Source of the DNA: Macrotis lagotis
Taxonomy: Eukaryota; Chordata; Mammalia; Peramelemorphia; Peramelidae
Direction: 5' to 3'
Assembly (NCBI RefSeq): GCF_037893015.1
Contig: NC_133666.1
Span: forward strand, 654,795,276 to 654,859,275
DNA length: 64,000 bases
In this document: positions 13,506-24,746 of the stretch, piece by piece
Layout of the letters: every line of letters starts with the position of its first letter
How positions within the stretch are numbered: position 1 is the stretch's first letter
Translations under genes and position numbers: made by a program
Notes under the pieces: model-generated
What the model saw: only the letters and a program-made list of their open reading frames with translations
Databases searched by the model: none
What the model was told of the DNA's origin: nothing

Positions 13506-15883
13506 CCATTGTACAGATGAAGATAATGAGGCAGAAAAGTTAGATGACTTGCCCAGTGTCACAGAGCTCTAAGTGGCTAAGGTTGGATTTGATCTGGGTC
13601 TAGTGCTCTACCATGCATGGTGTCACCCAGCTGCCATGTTTTTTTCCCTCACTTCTGCCTAATTGATTTCTTCAAGGCTTAGCTTGAATCCCCACATTCT
13701 CCAAGAGACCTTTCCCTGTCCTCATTTTCCCTGAGAGTATTTCTAACTCATCCTGCACATATCCTTTATCCATAACTATGTACAAACAAATCTCACTCAC
13801 ATGCTGTTTCCCCCATCAGACTGTGAGAGCTCCTTGAGGGCAAAACCCATCAGTAATAAATGTTTGTTGACCACACAAAGGATGTGGGGTGAGGGTTAGA
13901 GAGGAAAATCCTGTCTGGCTATTCTGATCCATCTCTGTCAACTGAATAGAAAATGGACCCTGGGGGCAGAATGGCAGGATGGGCTAGCTGGTCAACTGGG
14001 TCAGTGGAAGACAGACAAAATAGCACAACAGGTATCATGTATTTCAGGATGAAACAGGACTGTAATCCCTGAGCCTAGGTAGCATAGAACAGCAGAGATG
14101 CTCCCTCAATTCAGATGGAGGCCCGGGGGCAAGAGCAAGGAAAACTGAGGAACGAAGACCTACTCCTGGTCAGTGCTGACTCAAGGAAAAAACCTGAACG
14201 GTTGAAGGCTAGATAAGGGGCAGGAATGGAATAATTAAGATACTAATTCTCTGGGTCTCCTGGGTTTAACCTCAATTATTATTTGGGCTAAGGCCCCAAG
14301 AGCATTAAGTAGTAGAAACAGGTATATGAGGTGGAGTTCAAAACTAATCAGGAATGGATGTTAAGAGAGGAAACAATCAGAAAACACACACACACACACA
14401 CCCCAATTAGATAAAGCCGATAGGTAAGAGGCACACACAACATGCCACACCACAGCCAAAGAACAAGACATACATATTTCTTTGGCTACAAAGAGATCCA
14501 TCCACACATCCACACCTGCACTCAGACAAAAAAGTCAAAGGCTGAAAGAGACTACACATCAATCTACAAAGAGAGACATGGTGAGCAGAACAAAGAGGCA
14601 GAGAGAGAACCGAGAACGGGTAGACACACTGGCTCAGGTAGAGAAAGAGAAAGCTAGTCAGACAAGGATAACTGAACACATAGCAGTTCTATGCGGGCTG
14701 AAGGCAGCAAGTTAAATCAACGATGCAGAAGTCCAAGCGGTGATGATAAAAAGGCTGGTACCTGCTCGTTGGGACGGGGCAGGAGCAGGACTTAGAGTGA
14801 TCACAATAACTGGATGGGGAAAAGGAAGAAAAAAAAACAACACCACAATAAATAATAGAAACTACCAATTGATCCAAAGAAAAAGAAATAAAATCAAAAC
14901 AAAGAAGAAAGGGGAAGGGGAGGCATCAAATCAATTTGAGGGGAAGAGATGAGGAGAAAACCAACAGAGATGGGAGAATGGGATGGAACCAACAATGAAT
15001 GCAGACACTTGATGGGGCACTTCCTCCCCCTCCCCAATAGTCCTCTCTTTCTGATTAAGGGGGCTGGTCCCATCCTGCACCAAACCCAATCCAGTGCCAA
15101 TTTTACTTCCCGGCTGGTCCTGGCACAGGCAAATACTCTAAGTGACCCAGGGCGGATGGCATTACTCGACCACCTGGCGGTGCCCCTGGTCTCCCGCCCC
15201 TACACCCAACAGAGCAGTGGCCCTAGGGGGTCCCAATCAGAAGGGGGAGGGGGCCAGGTCCCCGGGTGCGGGGGAAGGAACCAGGGGCTTCCAAGCTCTG
15301 CCCTGGGGGGGCCTCCTCTCCAGCCGAGGGTCCTGGGGAAAGGCAACGCTGCGCCCCCTCCTCGGAGGCTACGAGCCACCTCCGTCCAGGGTCTGGGGGC
15401 TGCCAAGGCCGGGAGGGGGGTGGGGGAGGCTGAGTGTCCTACTGCCCCCCCAAGGAGGCTGGGGAAGGAGGGAGACCAAAGCGGGGGGCCCGGGAGGACT
15501 CGGGGAGCTCCTCGCCCCCCTTCTGGGTCAGGAAGGAGGGGACCGGAAGTCTCCCCCCTCCCCGGGCCTGGAGCACCGCCCCGGGTCAGGGTGACCCTCT
15601 CTCCCCGTGGCGGGGGGGGGAGGGGGAGTCTCGGGAGGGGGAAAGCCGAGGGGTTCCGGAAGCCGAGGGCGGGGCCTGCGGGCCAGGGGCGGGGCCTCCG
15701 CCCGAAGCCCCGCCCCTCCCCTCCCCCCTGTTCCCCTCCCCCCCCGCAGACTTCCTTACTGGGCCTGGACCGCTGGGGGCTGATCTCCAGGTTGAGGTCG
15801 ATCCTCCGCCGGGCCTCGCGGTTCTCCTGCTTCAGCTTCGCCTCCAGGCGGGAGAGCTTCTGCTCCAGGGAGGACGCCGCCAT
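3932..15883 (-). CDS. MAP2K7: MAP kinase kinase 7 (MKK7), 11 coding exons
   Basis: This is a dual-specificity kinase that phosphorylates JNKs in the stress and cytokine pathway. Minus-strand coding exons are 15883-15760, 9626-9485, 9185-9119, 8878-8765, 8592-8473, 8115-8008, 7671-7492, 7007-6927, 6549-6407, 4245-4200 and 4066-3932. All have AG/GT borders and compatible phases, and sum to 1260 bp, or 419 residues, the same length as the main human form. The N-terminus starts [20 protein letters not shown], followed by basic-hydrophobic JNK docking sites in exons 1-2. The glycine loop is at residues 124-132, catalytic lysine K149, HRD aspartate D243, DFG at 261-263, and activation-loop sites S271 and T275. 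The C-terminal DVD docking region ([12 protein letters not shown]) is in the last exon, and the protein ends HHLPFFR. The start lies in a CpG island. Nothing is broken. The identity is very secure. Confidence 0.97.
4246..6406. other. MAP2K7 intron before the 46-bp exon, with old repeats
   Basis: This 2.2-kb intron has no additional exon that I can support. The stretches around 4890-5100 and 5590-5990 resemble decayed L2 on the plus strand. A stretch around 5100-5480, and another at about 6640-6780 in the next intron, resemble an old, widespread amniote repeat that I cannot assign to a family. Confidence 0.35.
7209..7368 (-). mobile_element. Marsupial tRNA-derived SINE (WSINE1/MAR1 type) in a MAP2K7 intron
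   Basis: A poly-T run is followed by the reverse complement of the common marsupial SINE (ending in the complement of GGTGGCTAGGTGG). It is flanked by near-identical direct repeats, AGTATATGTTGAATC on the left and AGTATATGCTGAATC on the right, so it is a retrotransposed copy between the exons at 7671-7492 and 7007-6927. Confidence 0.9.
10590..10700 (-). mobile_element. MIR-like CORE-SINE fragment
   Basis: The sequence CATTTTACAGATGGAGAAA, followed by a decayed GCAAATCACTTATCCAAAACC, is the reverse complement of the MIR/CORE-SINE body (CTCAGTTTCCTCATCTGTAAAATG). It is old and diverged. Confidence 0.5.
13430..13640 (-). mobile_element. MIR/THER-like CORE-SINE with internal ATC repeat
   Basis: The reverse MIR signature is present (CATTGTACAGATGAAGATAA, then GACTTGCCCAGTGTCACAGA). 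A trinucleotide run of ATC at about 13464-13504 has expanded within it. It is nested in the surrounding L2 copy. Confidence 0.6.
13464..13504. repeat. (ATC)n microsatellite
   Basis: Thirteen or so uninterrupted ATC units, lying within the MIR-like SINE. Confidence 0.95.
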
Positions 15884-16560
15884 CTTCCCCGCCGCCGCCG
15901 CCGCGTACCTCCCGCCCGTCCGACCCTCAGACAAACACCGCACTGCGCTTGCGCGCCGCTGACCCCACCAGGCCGCCGTCCCGCCCCGCAGTGCGCATGT
16001 CTGTATCTGTCACCGCCCGCCCTTCCCCTTCGGAGCGCACTGCACCTGCGCTCTGGCCTCTGCTCCCGCCTCCGCCCCCGCTCCCAGGGCCCCCAAGGCC
16101 AACGGTGCGCAAGCGTGGCAGGAAGGCCCGCGCCACCAATGGGGCGCCTCCGGCCACGGAGAGGACTCCGCACTGCGCCTGCGCGGGGACGCCCGCGGCC
16201 TCCCGAGGAAGAACCTTGCAGCTACGGGGACAGCTTTCTGGCCCGGGCGGGGAGGGAGCGCTGGGCGCAAGCGCGCGCCAGCCCCGCCGAGGGGGCGGGG
16301 ACTCCGGGGCGCCTGCGCGCTGGGGGCGGCGCCGGCTCCTTCCGGCCGTGCCCGGCCGCTGCTCGGCGGCGCGCGGGCTCCTCCCGGGACGCACCCCCGG
16401 CGGCGGCTTGTTGCCCTCCATCCCCGGAGCCCCCTCCCCGCGGGCAGCCCGAGGGGCCGCGGCGCCCCCCAGGACCCTGGCTGAAAGCGGCAGACCGCTG
16501 GAGCCCAAGATAACGGCCGAGCCAGAAAAGCCGAACCCCGGGTCTGTCAATGACCGGCGG
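15170..16560. promoter_or_regulatory. MAP2K7: CpG-island promoter of MAP2K7
   Basis: Very GC-rich, CpG-dense DNA surrounds the MAP2K7 start codon at 15883, with GGGGCGGGGC-type Sp1 boxes (for example near 15668-15715). There is no TATA box near the expected start. On the upstream side lies a run of seven NRF1-like motifs (see the separate entry). The island extends about 0.7 kb beyond the start codon, so a divergent non-coding transcript on the plus strand is possible, but I see no coding exon for one. Confidence 0.8.
15944..16318. promoter_or_regulatory. Cluster of seven NRF1-like motifs
   Basis: Copies resembling the NRF1 consensus TGCGCAxGCGC are at 15944-15954 (TGCGCTTGCGC), 15992-15999 (TGCGCATG), 16041-16051 (TGCACCTGCGC), 16106-16115 (TGCGCAAGCG), 16174-16184 (TGCGCCTGCGC), 16265-16274 (GCGCAAGCGC) and 16309-16318 (GCGCCTGCGC). 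NRF1 is an activator of CpG-island promoters. The motifs are seen directly; binding is inferred. Confidence 0.6.
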
Positions 16561-17368
16561 AGGTCAGGCCTGCAAAGGGAGCTTTCTTAGCCTCATCCTA
16601 ATTTAAGGAAAAAAGGAAAGGCCCCCTAAAAATTTGAGGTGACACCGCTGAATTGGGACTAGAAGGGACCTGAAATGTGAAATGACTCGAGCAGGTTTCT
16701 TTTTCGGCAGGCTCTGAAAGAGTTAATACAGCCCCACTACTGGGATTTTTTTTCAAGAGCCACTGCAAGCAGTACCAGATCTTAAACTAAATTATAATTA
16801 TAGTAATTATGTTTACAAATGTTTATTTACTTTGAACTGGAAATTGGGAGAATGCCTATTTGGGGAATGGCTAAACAAGTTGTGTAGATTTGTGATGCAA
16901 TACTATGGTACTGTAAACATAAAACATAGAGTGACTACAGAGTGCTGACAAATAAATAGAAAAATAGAGCAGTAGACATGTGATGCACAGTAATGGTTAT
17001 ACTGATAAAGATTTAAGCTTTGGGGATAAAAATTTCATTGGGAAAACTAGAAGACAGTCCAGCAGCAACTGGGGATGAATTTCCACCATTTACCAAGGTG
17101 AATATCAAAATGAATACATGACTTAGATATATGATACCAAGTAAATTGGAACATGGAGCATAGTACCCATCAATGAATGGATTGAAGAATTCATGAATAA
17201 ACTAGCTTTGTGATATATAAAACAGAAGATTTTGATTACATTAAAAGGTTGTACAAATAAAACCAATATAGCCAAGATTAGAAGGAAAGCAGAAAATTAA
17301 TTTTACATTTTATCAGATAAAGATCTCATCTCAAATATATAGAGAACTTAGTGAAATTGTAGGAATAT

Positions 17369-17667
17369 GAGTTCTTGTATGTCCCTCATTCTCAAGGACC
17401 ATGACATCAGGGAGGTGATGCCATGACAAGCACACAAAATGAATTTGAGTGAGGGAAGGGCTGTGCTAAGTCACCACCTCACTTTCTCCTCCAGAGTCAC
17501 CTGATCCAGCCATCAGATATGATTCAGGATGACTGGACATGACCTTGAATGTGAGGCAATCAGGGTTAAGTGACTTGCCCAAGGTCACACAGTCAAGTAT
17601 CTGAGACTGGATTTGAACTCTAGTCCTTCTGACTCCAAGGCCAGCACTCTATCCATTGTGCCACCCT
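17369..17667 (-). mobile_element. Long-form marsupial MAR1-type SINE
   Basis: It begins with the complement of the 3' tail (GACCATGACATCAGGGAGGT) and ends with the tRNA-like head in reverse (CTCTATCCATTGTGCCACC). The same roughly 300-bp form appears in plus orientation at 35793 and 48676. Confidence 0.8.
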
Positions 17668-17704
17668 CAGTTTAATAATCAAGAATATGGACAGGCTGTT
17701 TTTG

Positions 17705-17826
17705 TTGTGCGTTTTTGAGGGGTTTTTTTTTTAAGCAATTGGGTAATCTAATGAGATTAGATTTGAATTCAGTTCCTTCTAATTCCAGGATTGGTGCTCT
17801 ATCCACTTCACCATGCTGCCCCAACA
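17705..17826 (-). mobile_element. Truncated marsupial SINE
   Basis: A poly-T run is followed by TTTGAATTCAGTTCCTTCT and GTGCTCTATCCACTTCACCA, the reverse head of the same SINE class with part of its body missing. Confidence 0.65.
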
Positions 17827-18129
17827 GGTTGTTTATATAGTCCTATTAAGAAAATCTAAATCATTTTGAATGGAGAAATTGAAATAAAAACTTTGAATCA
17901 ACATCTCACAATTATCAGATTGGCTAAAGTGACATGCTGGGTGAAATGTGGAAAATTGGGACAGTTAATACGCTGCTGGTGGAACTGGGAACTGATCCAC
18001 CCATTTTGAAGATTAATCTGGAATTATGCCCAAAGAATTAGAAAACTATTTGACCCAGCAATACCACTATTAGGTCTGTTTTCCAAGGTGACCTATATGT
18101 TCTAAGATATTTATAGCAAAGATCTCAAA

Positions 18130-18680
18130 CTTTCCTTTTACTATTGATCCAATATTGATCCAGGCAAGCAACCTAAGTGTCATACTTGACCCCCTCTTTA
18201 TCTCCCCCCCCCATATCCAATCTATTACCAAAGACTTTACAGCATCTCTCAGACAAATCTCTTTTGATTTTCTGATACTGCAATGACCTCGTCATTTTGC
18301 CTGCCAGTTGCTAAAGTGATTTTCCTAAAGTTGAGGTCCCAGTATGTCACACACACCAACCCCAACTCAGGAATTCCAGGGGTTCTCCTTACCAATATTT
18401 GGTCTGGAACCAAATACAAAATCCACAGTTTGGTATTAAACCCTCAATTACCTAGCCCCCCCAATACACATTTCCAATTTTCTTATACCTTATATTCTCC
18501 CAACATGGATCTGGTGACACTAGCCTCCTTGCTATTCCTTAAGACACTCCATATTTTAACTCCAGGCATTTTTCTACCTATCCCCAATGTTTATTATGCT
18601 TTCTCCTCACTCTCCTCTCCCAGACATCTTAAAAACATTTTAAAAACTAATTTAGATCTTGGGGTTCATTCCTGCAAATG
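18130..18680 (+). mobile_element. L2-like LINE fragment
   Basis: The sequence follows the L2 3' coding region in plus orientation, for example CTAAAGTGATTTTCCTAAAG, then CTGGTGACACTAGCCTCCTT and TAAGACACTCCATATTTTAA. It is diverged. An open frame of 132 codons here is a remnant, not a host gene. Confidence 0.5.
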
Positions 18681-18789
18681 ACAGTTCTGTTGTCAGAAGT
18701 GGAATTTACTTGGTGGTTACCCCAAATAGACCTGGAAACATTCTGAGAGCATAGAAGTTAAGTCTGATTTTAGGATTGAGAACGAACAG

Positions 18790-18951
18790 GGGGGCAGCTA
18801 GGTGGCGCAGTGGATAGAGTACCGTCCCTGGAGTCAGGAGTACCTGAGCTCAAATCCGGCCTCAAACACTTAATAATTACCTAGCTGTGTGGCCTTGGGC
18901 AAGCCACTTAACCCCATTGCCTTGCAAAAATATTAAAAAAAAAAAAATGAA
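18790..18951 (+). mobile_element. Young marsupial SINE (WSINE1 type)
   Basis: It starts GGGGCAGCTAGGTGGCGCAG, carries the tRNA-like box region, and ends in an A-rich tail. It is flanked by GAACAGG on both sides. It is close to the general consensus, so probably a recent insertion. Confidence 0.9.
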
Positions 18952-19881
18952 CAGGATTCATCCAACACTGGACCAAATAAAACATAGCAAGTCCCTTCAA
19001 GTTCAGGTCAAACACAGTCCAGGCCCTGACTCCAGGTGCCCAGAAAATTAAAGGACTTTGTGCTTTGGATTTAGTCCAGGATAAAAATTCAGATGAGATT
19101 AGAATTGATCCAGTCTACTGTCATCTCAAAATGAATAATCTTGGCTTGATTAGCCAAGGGCTTGGAATTCAGCTGCTAAGAAAAAAAAAATCTGTTAAGC
19201 TTAAATTGGTAGTGTTGCCTTTTTTAAAACTTCTCTTCCTGTCTTTCTTCATCACCCTCCTATATACCTAGTCTATGACTGTCCAGTAGCTGCCTTGATA
19301 TCATGGTGAACATGGAGTTATGATTCAGGCCCCAAAATTAAGGACCATCACCAGATCAACTTTGAGCCTGCTATGAAGAGATTGGGACCATTTTATCAAA
19401 TATGTCTTGTCCTGATTAGCTGATTGTAAAGACCCTAGATTAGTGAAGGAGTCATGTTTGGGAAACAGTGAGATGAGCTTTTTTTTTTAAATGGGCTTCC
19501 ACATCACAAGTTATCTAATGCACGAAGGTCTTTTTACCTTGGAGAACTTAGTAAGGTAAAATTTCTTGGGACTGTAGTTTAATATTGTTCTGTGTTTTGA
19601 TTTCAGGTATACCTGTCTGAATTATCATTAAGCCAATAGTCCACTGCTCAAAGGGCATACAGGGTCTGAGAACTGCTGCATGTGAATGCCTGTGTCTGGA
19701 AAAGCTGAAGAGACAACCATGTGTAGACAAAGTAGGAGTCTATTGACTCAGTATCTCCATTGTGCTATTTACTTTTTGAACAAGAAGTTTCCCTACTTGG
19801 TTAATTCTGAACTTGGTTATTATACCCTATGAATAATATGGAACTTTGCCACATGATTGACTGTTAATTGTGACATTTTGT

Positions 19882-19960
19882 TGTTCAGTCATTTTTCATT
19901 TCCTCATTTGGGATCTTCTTGACAAAGATACTGGAATGGGTTGCCATTCCCTTCTCCAAA
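19882..19960 (-). mobile_element. MAR1 SINE tail fragment
   Basis: GTTCAGTCATTTTTCATTTC and TACTGGAATGGGTTGCCATT are the reverse complement of the MAR1 tail with its well-known CAGTCGGACACGACTGAA-type end. Confidence 0.6.
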
Positions 19961-20237
19961 TTTTGACATTTACTTGAAATCAGAGATTAGGGACTCTGTC
20001 CCCTGTTTTGCTAATGCCAGGTTAGTTTGTGCTCTTGAAGGGACAACCTTGTCCCTCTTTTTCCCTTCCATAGCAAATTTCTATAATCAGGATAGGTGAA
20101 TTATAAAATCTTTTGCTATTGTAATACTAAAATATCTCCAAATTATTATATTAGGATGCAAGTATGAAAAATATTACTGTTTTTAATCTGAATTTGTGTT
20201 GAACTCCATATCCTGAGCAGCTAAGTAAATAAGTTTT

Positions 20238-20399
20238 TGGGTTTTTGTTTTTTAGGTTTTTGCAAGGCAAATGGGGTTAAGTGTCTTGTCCAAGGCCACA
20301 CAGCTAGGTAATTATTAAGTGTCTGAGACAGGATTTGAACCCAGGTACTCCTGAATCCAGGGCCGGTGCTTTATCCACTGCACCACCTAACCACCCCTG
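20238..20399 (-). mobile_element. Marsupial SINE (WSINE1 type)
   Basis: A full-length reverse copy with a T-rich leader, ending CACCACCTAACCACCCC. The flanking repeats TAAATAAGTT are present on both sides. Confidence 0.9.
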
Positions 20400-20666
20400 G
20401 TAAATAAGTTCTTAACTTTGTCATCTTCTTACTAAAATATGTGATGTGTGTATATTCATATATGTATATGTGTACATATAAACACTATCTTATAAAATTA
20501 AATTCTTAAAGTATTTATTACATTATGCTTATATTTATGTGTCTATACACACATTAAAGAAGAGGGAGATAGATAAAAAAGTAAGAGTTTTAAATTTATT
20601 GAAGCAGTTAACTTCACTTTGAGAAACCAAGAGAGATAGATATATATGATTAACTACCAAATGACA

Positions 20667-20668
<2 letters not shown>

Positions 20669-20700
<32 letters not shown>
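20669..20700. repeat. (TG)n microsatellite
   Basis: An uninterrupted TG run followed by TATG units. Confidence 0.9.
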
Positions 20701-20702
<2 letters not shown>

Positions 20703-20896
20703 CACAGGCTTTGAGAATGCTTTAGTAATAAGCAAAACAGGATTGAGGATTTTGCTTTGAAAATTATAAAGAAAAATCATGGGGTTTTTTTTCCAGGTTT
20801 GAAGTGTCTTTTTGATAACATTAAGAAACAGGTTTATTTATAAATTTGGGTTCAAGATAGAGAAAATGAAATTCTCTACTTTCAGGTACATTATGG

Positions 20897-21042
20897 GCTT
20901 TTTTTTTTTGCAAGGCAATGGGGTTAAGTGGCTTGCCCAAGGCTACACAGCTAGGTAATTATTAAGTGTCTGAGGCCAATTTGAACTCAAGTACTCCTGA
21001 CTCCAGGGCCACTGCTCTATCCACTGCACCACCTAGCTTCCG
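20897..21042 (-). mobile_element. Marsupial SINE (WSINE1 type)
   Basis: A reverse copy, flanked by the direct repeat ATTATGGGCTTTT on both sides. Confidence 0.88.
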
Positions 21043-22097
21043 ATATTATGGGCTTTTAATTTGACATTAATTTGACATGTTGTTAATAGGATCAGCTCCA
21101 TAAGGTTTGAACTGGTTTTCATCATATGAATTAAATACTGGGAAACTAAATTTACAGGAATGTGTTAAGTCCTTGTTACTAGCATATTGTAGCCACATTA
21201 TAAGGAATCTGCAAGGGACTTGGAGCCAAAGAAGCTACTTTGCTAAAGGAACACTTCCAGAACTGCCCTAAGAATGAAACCTATTCCAGAATTTCCGAGG
21301 GAAGATGTTGTCAGGTATTAGATGACTACAAGAGATGTCTGAGATTCAAGGTGAAAAATTCTGATTAATGGATATTGGGAGTGGGTTACTAGGAACAAGG
21401 AGTCTTGAAATTATTTACTATTAATGATCATTACTGGATTACTTTGGTTTTAATGATTCATAGCATTTATATTTGCTGCAAAAGGAATATGCCTAAATTC
21501 CTTTTAATTATTATCTGAGGATTAGGGCCATTACAACTTTTCTTCTGTTTTTATTAACCTCATCTGATACAAACTGTCTTAGGGAACAATATTTTTAACT
21601 ATTTTACATGAATCAGGTAAAAACCAAGGGAATGTTTGAGTTCCCTAAAATGATCTAGTTATTCTCCTAGCTAACTGTATAAGGAAGGTTTTCCCTAACC
21701 CTCTTTTGTTATATAAATCTTCTCTCTAAATCCTTTGTGAATCCTCTAAATGTAGTTTAATTTATAACATGACTTAATTTACCAATGGAGTCTGTCTCCT
21801 TCAGGAATGTATGGAATTATGACTGCTTTACTAAGTTTGTTCAACTTTTATGACATTGAAGGAATCATGGGATTATGAGTTTTGTGATATGTAGTTACAA
21901 TGTGCTTGTTTTTTGTTGTAAGCTTAAATCTAACAGCCCTAGGACTCGATTTGATCTCCCTGTGAGACATTGGGAAAAGCTTGTCACCAATTTGGCCCTC
22001 CCCGCCTCATTTAAGGAATTCTAAAAAGTTCTAATGAGCTAGGTAGTGAGGAGGATACCACTAAATTGGGTTTTCATGAACTCCCTTTGAAATCATA

Positions 22098-22228
22098 ATC
22101 CAGGGCCAGGTAGGTGGCACTAGCCCTAGAGTGAGGAAGATCAGAGTTCAAATCCAGTCACAAACTCTTATCAGCTGTGTGACCCTGGGCAAGCCACTTA
22201 ATCCCAATTACCTCCAAAAGAAATAAAT
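22098..22228 (+). mobile_element. Older marsupial SINE copy
   Basis: GGGCCAGGTAGGTGGCACTA and GTGACCCTGGGCAAGCCACT show the plus-strand SINE with a few small deletions. Confidence 0.75.
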
Positions 22229-22749
22229 TATAACCCAGTCTTTTGCTTCTGTAATTATGCTTCTACCAGTAAGAGAATATTGGGCTTTGATAACCCAAGA
22301 GAGGAAATTATGGAAAATTCTCTATTATGTTGTTTAGAAATCATTATTATACTGTTTAAGTTTAACTTTTTGTGACTAGAGATTGTTTGAAACCAGTAAC
22401 TTTCCAGGAAAGTCAAAAGTGACTGTAAGGAATTTTTATTTCCCCCATTTCTTAGATGTACCTAAGACATTTATATTTTGAATCCACTCAGATCTTGTTT
22501 TGGCACTACCCAAGCTGTGTTTTTATTTTACCCACATTTTACTGAAAGTTTACTGTTAATCATTGCAATCTACCTTACTTTCAAGTTGGTGGGTTTGTGG
22601 GTGGGTCATCCTTATTTAAACCCCATTATACAGCTGTAAACCTTGCAGAGCTTAGTCAAAATAGAGCCACACCCTTTCCTGTTCTCTCTTATCTACCAAA
22701 TGACCAAATAAATTTCTAAGACTATTTCAGATTGGAAGTTTGTTCTTGC

Positions 22750-22965
22750 TATGCCAATCTCCACCTCCTGGTTTCTATAGTTCCCTTCAGATCCCAGTTA
22801 AAATCCTACCTTCTAGAAGAAGCCTTTTGCAACCCTTCTTAATTCCAGTGCCTCCCCTCAATTGATTATTTCCTATTTAACCCATATATAGCTTGTTTGG
22901 GTCTCTTGGACTGTGAGCTCCTCAGGGACTGTCCTTTACCTTTCTCTATTTTCAGCAGTTAAGTT
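22750..22965 (+). mobile_element. L2-like 3' fragment
   Basis: TCCCAGTTAAAATCCTACCT and GGACTGTGAGCTCCTCAGGG are typical of the L2 3' region. Confidence 0.5.
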
Positions 22966-23269
22966 AGCACAGCCTGGCCTTAGTAACTGAAAGCAAGGCT
23001 TGGTGAAAATGCTAACAGTGACCCTTCTCCCCCCCCCCCCCCACTTCCCTGCCCCCTCCCATCCTTCACCTCACAGAAAGATCTTAATTATGGACCTTGG
23101 GAAGGAGAGGGAGATTGCTTTGATCCATGAGGCTGATCATTGACCAGTGGCCATGCTGATGAGTGAACAAAGGAAATTGTGTAATGAATGAAGGAAAATT
23201 TAAAAAGAGATAAAGGAAGAGGGGGAGGAAACATAGAAGGAATCCACAGGAATTACAGGAGTATTGATT

Positions 23270-23400
23270 TAGAGCTGGAAGGAACTTTCAATGTCATCTA
23301 GTCCACCCCTTCCTTTTCAGTTTAAGAAACTGAAACACAAAGAGGCCATGTCCTGTCAAAGGTTTCATATAGTATTAAAAGTCAGGTCCTACAATTTTAA
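23270..23400 (-). mobile_element. MIR-like SINE fragment
   Basis: GAGCTGGAAGGAACTTTCAA followed by a decayed AAACTGAAACACAAAGAGGC matches the reverse MIR/CORE-SINE layout. Confidence 0.45.
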
Positions 23401-24059
23401 TCATGCATTTTTTCCAAAGTTACCAATGAGAAGAGAGAGAGCGGAAAAGTAAGAAGATGACCTTGAGGCAAGGGCATGGTAAATTCCATCTTCTGGCACA
23501 AGAGATTACTGCCTGTGATATTTGGCTTCACTTAATAAAGCTTATCATCACAGGGTTTGTTTTGGGAGGTTTTTATTGGGGGGGGGGGCTACTATCTCCC
23601 AACGTATGCACATATTTAGTTTTGAAGTTCACTGAATCCCAAATGTCTATCCTAGCTGTTGTCTAGTCACATCTCCTGCATAGAGTTTTCCTCAGGACTG
23701 GATAAGACACAGAGATCATTGCCTGAAATTAGGAATGTGGCTCTATCTCAATCAGGAAAAAATGGGGAAATTGAGTCACAAGAACAAGGTTACATTTAAT
23801 TCTGGACCTCAAAATCATTTTGTAGGAGACAATAGGAATTAAAAATTTTGTTTTGCAGAGCAATTTATATATGTTAATTCAATTAGAATCCAGAACATAG
23901 AGCTGGTTCTTAGAGACTGGCTAATTCAACTCTCAATTTCTAACTTTGAAAGGATAAGTGATTTGCTCAAGATATCACAAGATAATAATCAGAAGAGAGA
24001 GAATTTTTACTTGTCTGCCTCCAGATCATCCCTTTATTTCCTTCTTTTTCCTCTTCTAA

Positions 24060-24235
24060 ATAAGTGGAAAGAGTTGGATTTGCAATCAGAGATCCTAGGT
24101 TCAAATTCCAACTTACTATATGTTCGATCTTAGACAACTCACTAACCTCTTTGGTCCTCAGTTTCCTCAGCTGAAAAATAAGGAAACGGTACCAACATGA
24201 CCTTGAGGTTCTCTTTCAGCTCTAAATCTGATAGT
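24060..24235 (+). mobile_element. MIR/CORE-SINE copy
   Basis: The order GTTCAAATTCCAACTTACTA, CTCAGTTTCCTCAGCTGAAA is the plus-strand CORE-SINE body. Confidence 0.5.
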
Positions 24236-24746
24236 GTTAAGTACTGTACTTCACATTTTTGACACATCCAAAGAAGGCAATTAGGTTTTAGAGGAATCAT
24301 GATGCATCGATGTGCCAAAGGAAATAAACTAATTGCTCTTTAAATAAATGATCGATGTTCTGTAGAAGGTTTATACTTATTCTACTTGAGTTCCAAAAGA
24401 AAAATTAGAGCAAATTAGTAGAAGTCACTGTGACAGGGAAGCAGATTTCTAACAATTTTCTGACAATTAAAATTGCCCCCTTTCCCCGCCCCCCCCCATT
24501 GGACATGGTTGCCTCAGGAGGTCTGGGGGGGAGAAAACAATAGAGGCTTAGCTGGGCAACACCAGAAATTAATGTGGCAATCATTGTCTTTGACATTTAT
24601 TAAGCATGTGCTTTGTTCTGAACAAGCCTACAAAAGATACGATTATCCCTTCCATATCAAAAGGAGTTAGGGCATGGCGCCCCCAGGTGGAAAATCTGAG
24701 TAACATATTTTGGCCCTCCCTTTGTGAAGTTTTAATTTTTTTCCCT

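Larger units (their letters stand above)
13100..13875 (+). mobile_element. L2 (LINE2) 3' end, split by a MIR-like SINE
   Basis: The stretch reads like the L2 3' region (GGGCTGGACATGCCAC, then CTGTGAGAGCTCCTTGAGGGC) and finishes in AATAAATGTTTGTTGACC, the typical L2 terminus. A MIR/CORE-SINE-like copy interrupts it at about 13430-13640. Confidence 0.55.
9627..15759. other. MAP2K7 intron 1 (6.1 kb)
   Basis: This large first intron has the usual open regulatory character near the CpG island and old repeats further in: a MIR-like fragment near 10590-10700, an L2 copy at about 13100-13875 and a short CA repeat at 14383-14401. I see no exon with MKK7-like coding sequence in it, although MKK7 is known to have alternative N-terminal exons in other mammals. 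Confidence 0.5.
16819..18120 (+). mobile_element. Decayed marsupial L1 3' part, interrupted by two SINEs
   Basis: Segments 16819-17368, 17668-17700 and 17827-18120 match the shape of the marsupial L1 ORF2 end and 3' region: TTGGGGAATGGCTAAACAAG, GATTTTGATTACATTAAAA, and GACCCAGCAATACCACTAT near the end. Two reverse-oriented SINEs sit inside. The order of pieces is rearranged and diverged, so more than one insertion may be present. Confidence 0.6.
16561..24740. other. Gene-free spacer between MAP2K7 and LRRC8E, filled with repeats
   Basis: About 8 kb of AT-rich DNA lies between the MAP2K7 island and the LRRC8E 3' end. It holds L1, L2 and SINE copies, listed separately. The remaining parts (about 18950-20230, 21050-22090, 22230-22740, 22970-24060) show no coding exon. 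Some of it may be very old transposon or LTR-like DNA, which I cannot assign. Confidence 0.5.

Noticed and set aside
14949-16590. Several long open frames on both strands around the MAP2K7 first exon
   Set aside because: GC-rich CpG-island DNA is poor in stop codons. Only the frame beginning MAASSLEQK matches a known protein and splices correctly.
21880-22740. Possible old LTR-like stretch (an AATAAA-bearing region near 22707 and text resembling the region near 48090)
   Set aside because: No terminal repeats, primer-binding site or coding match could be seen, so it is not called as an element.
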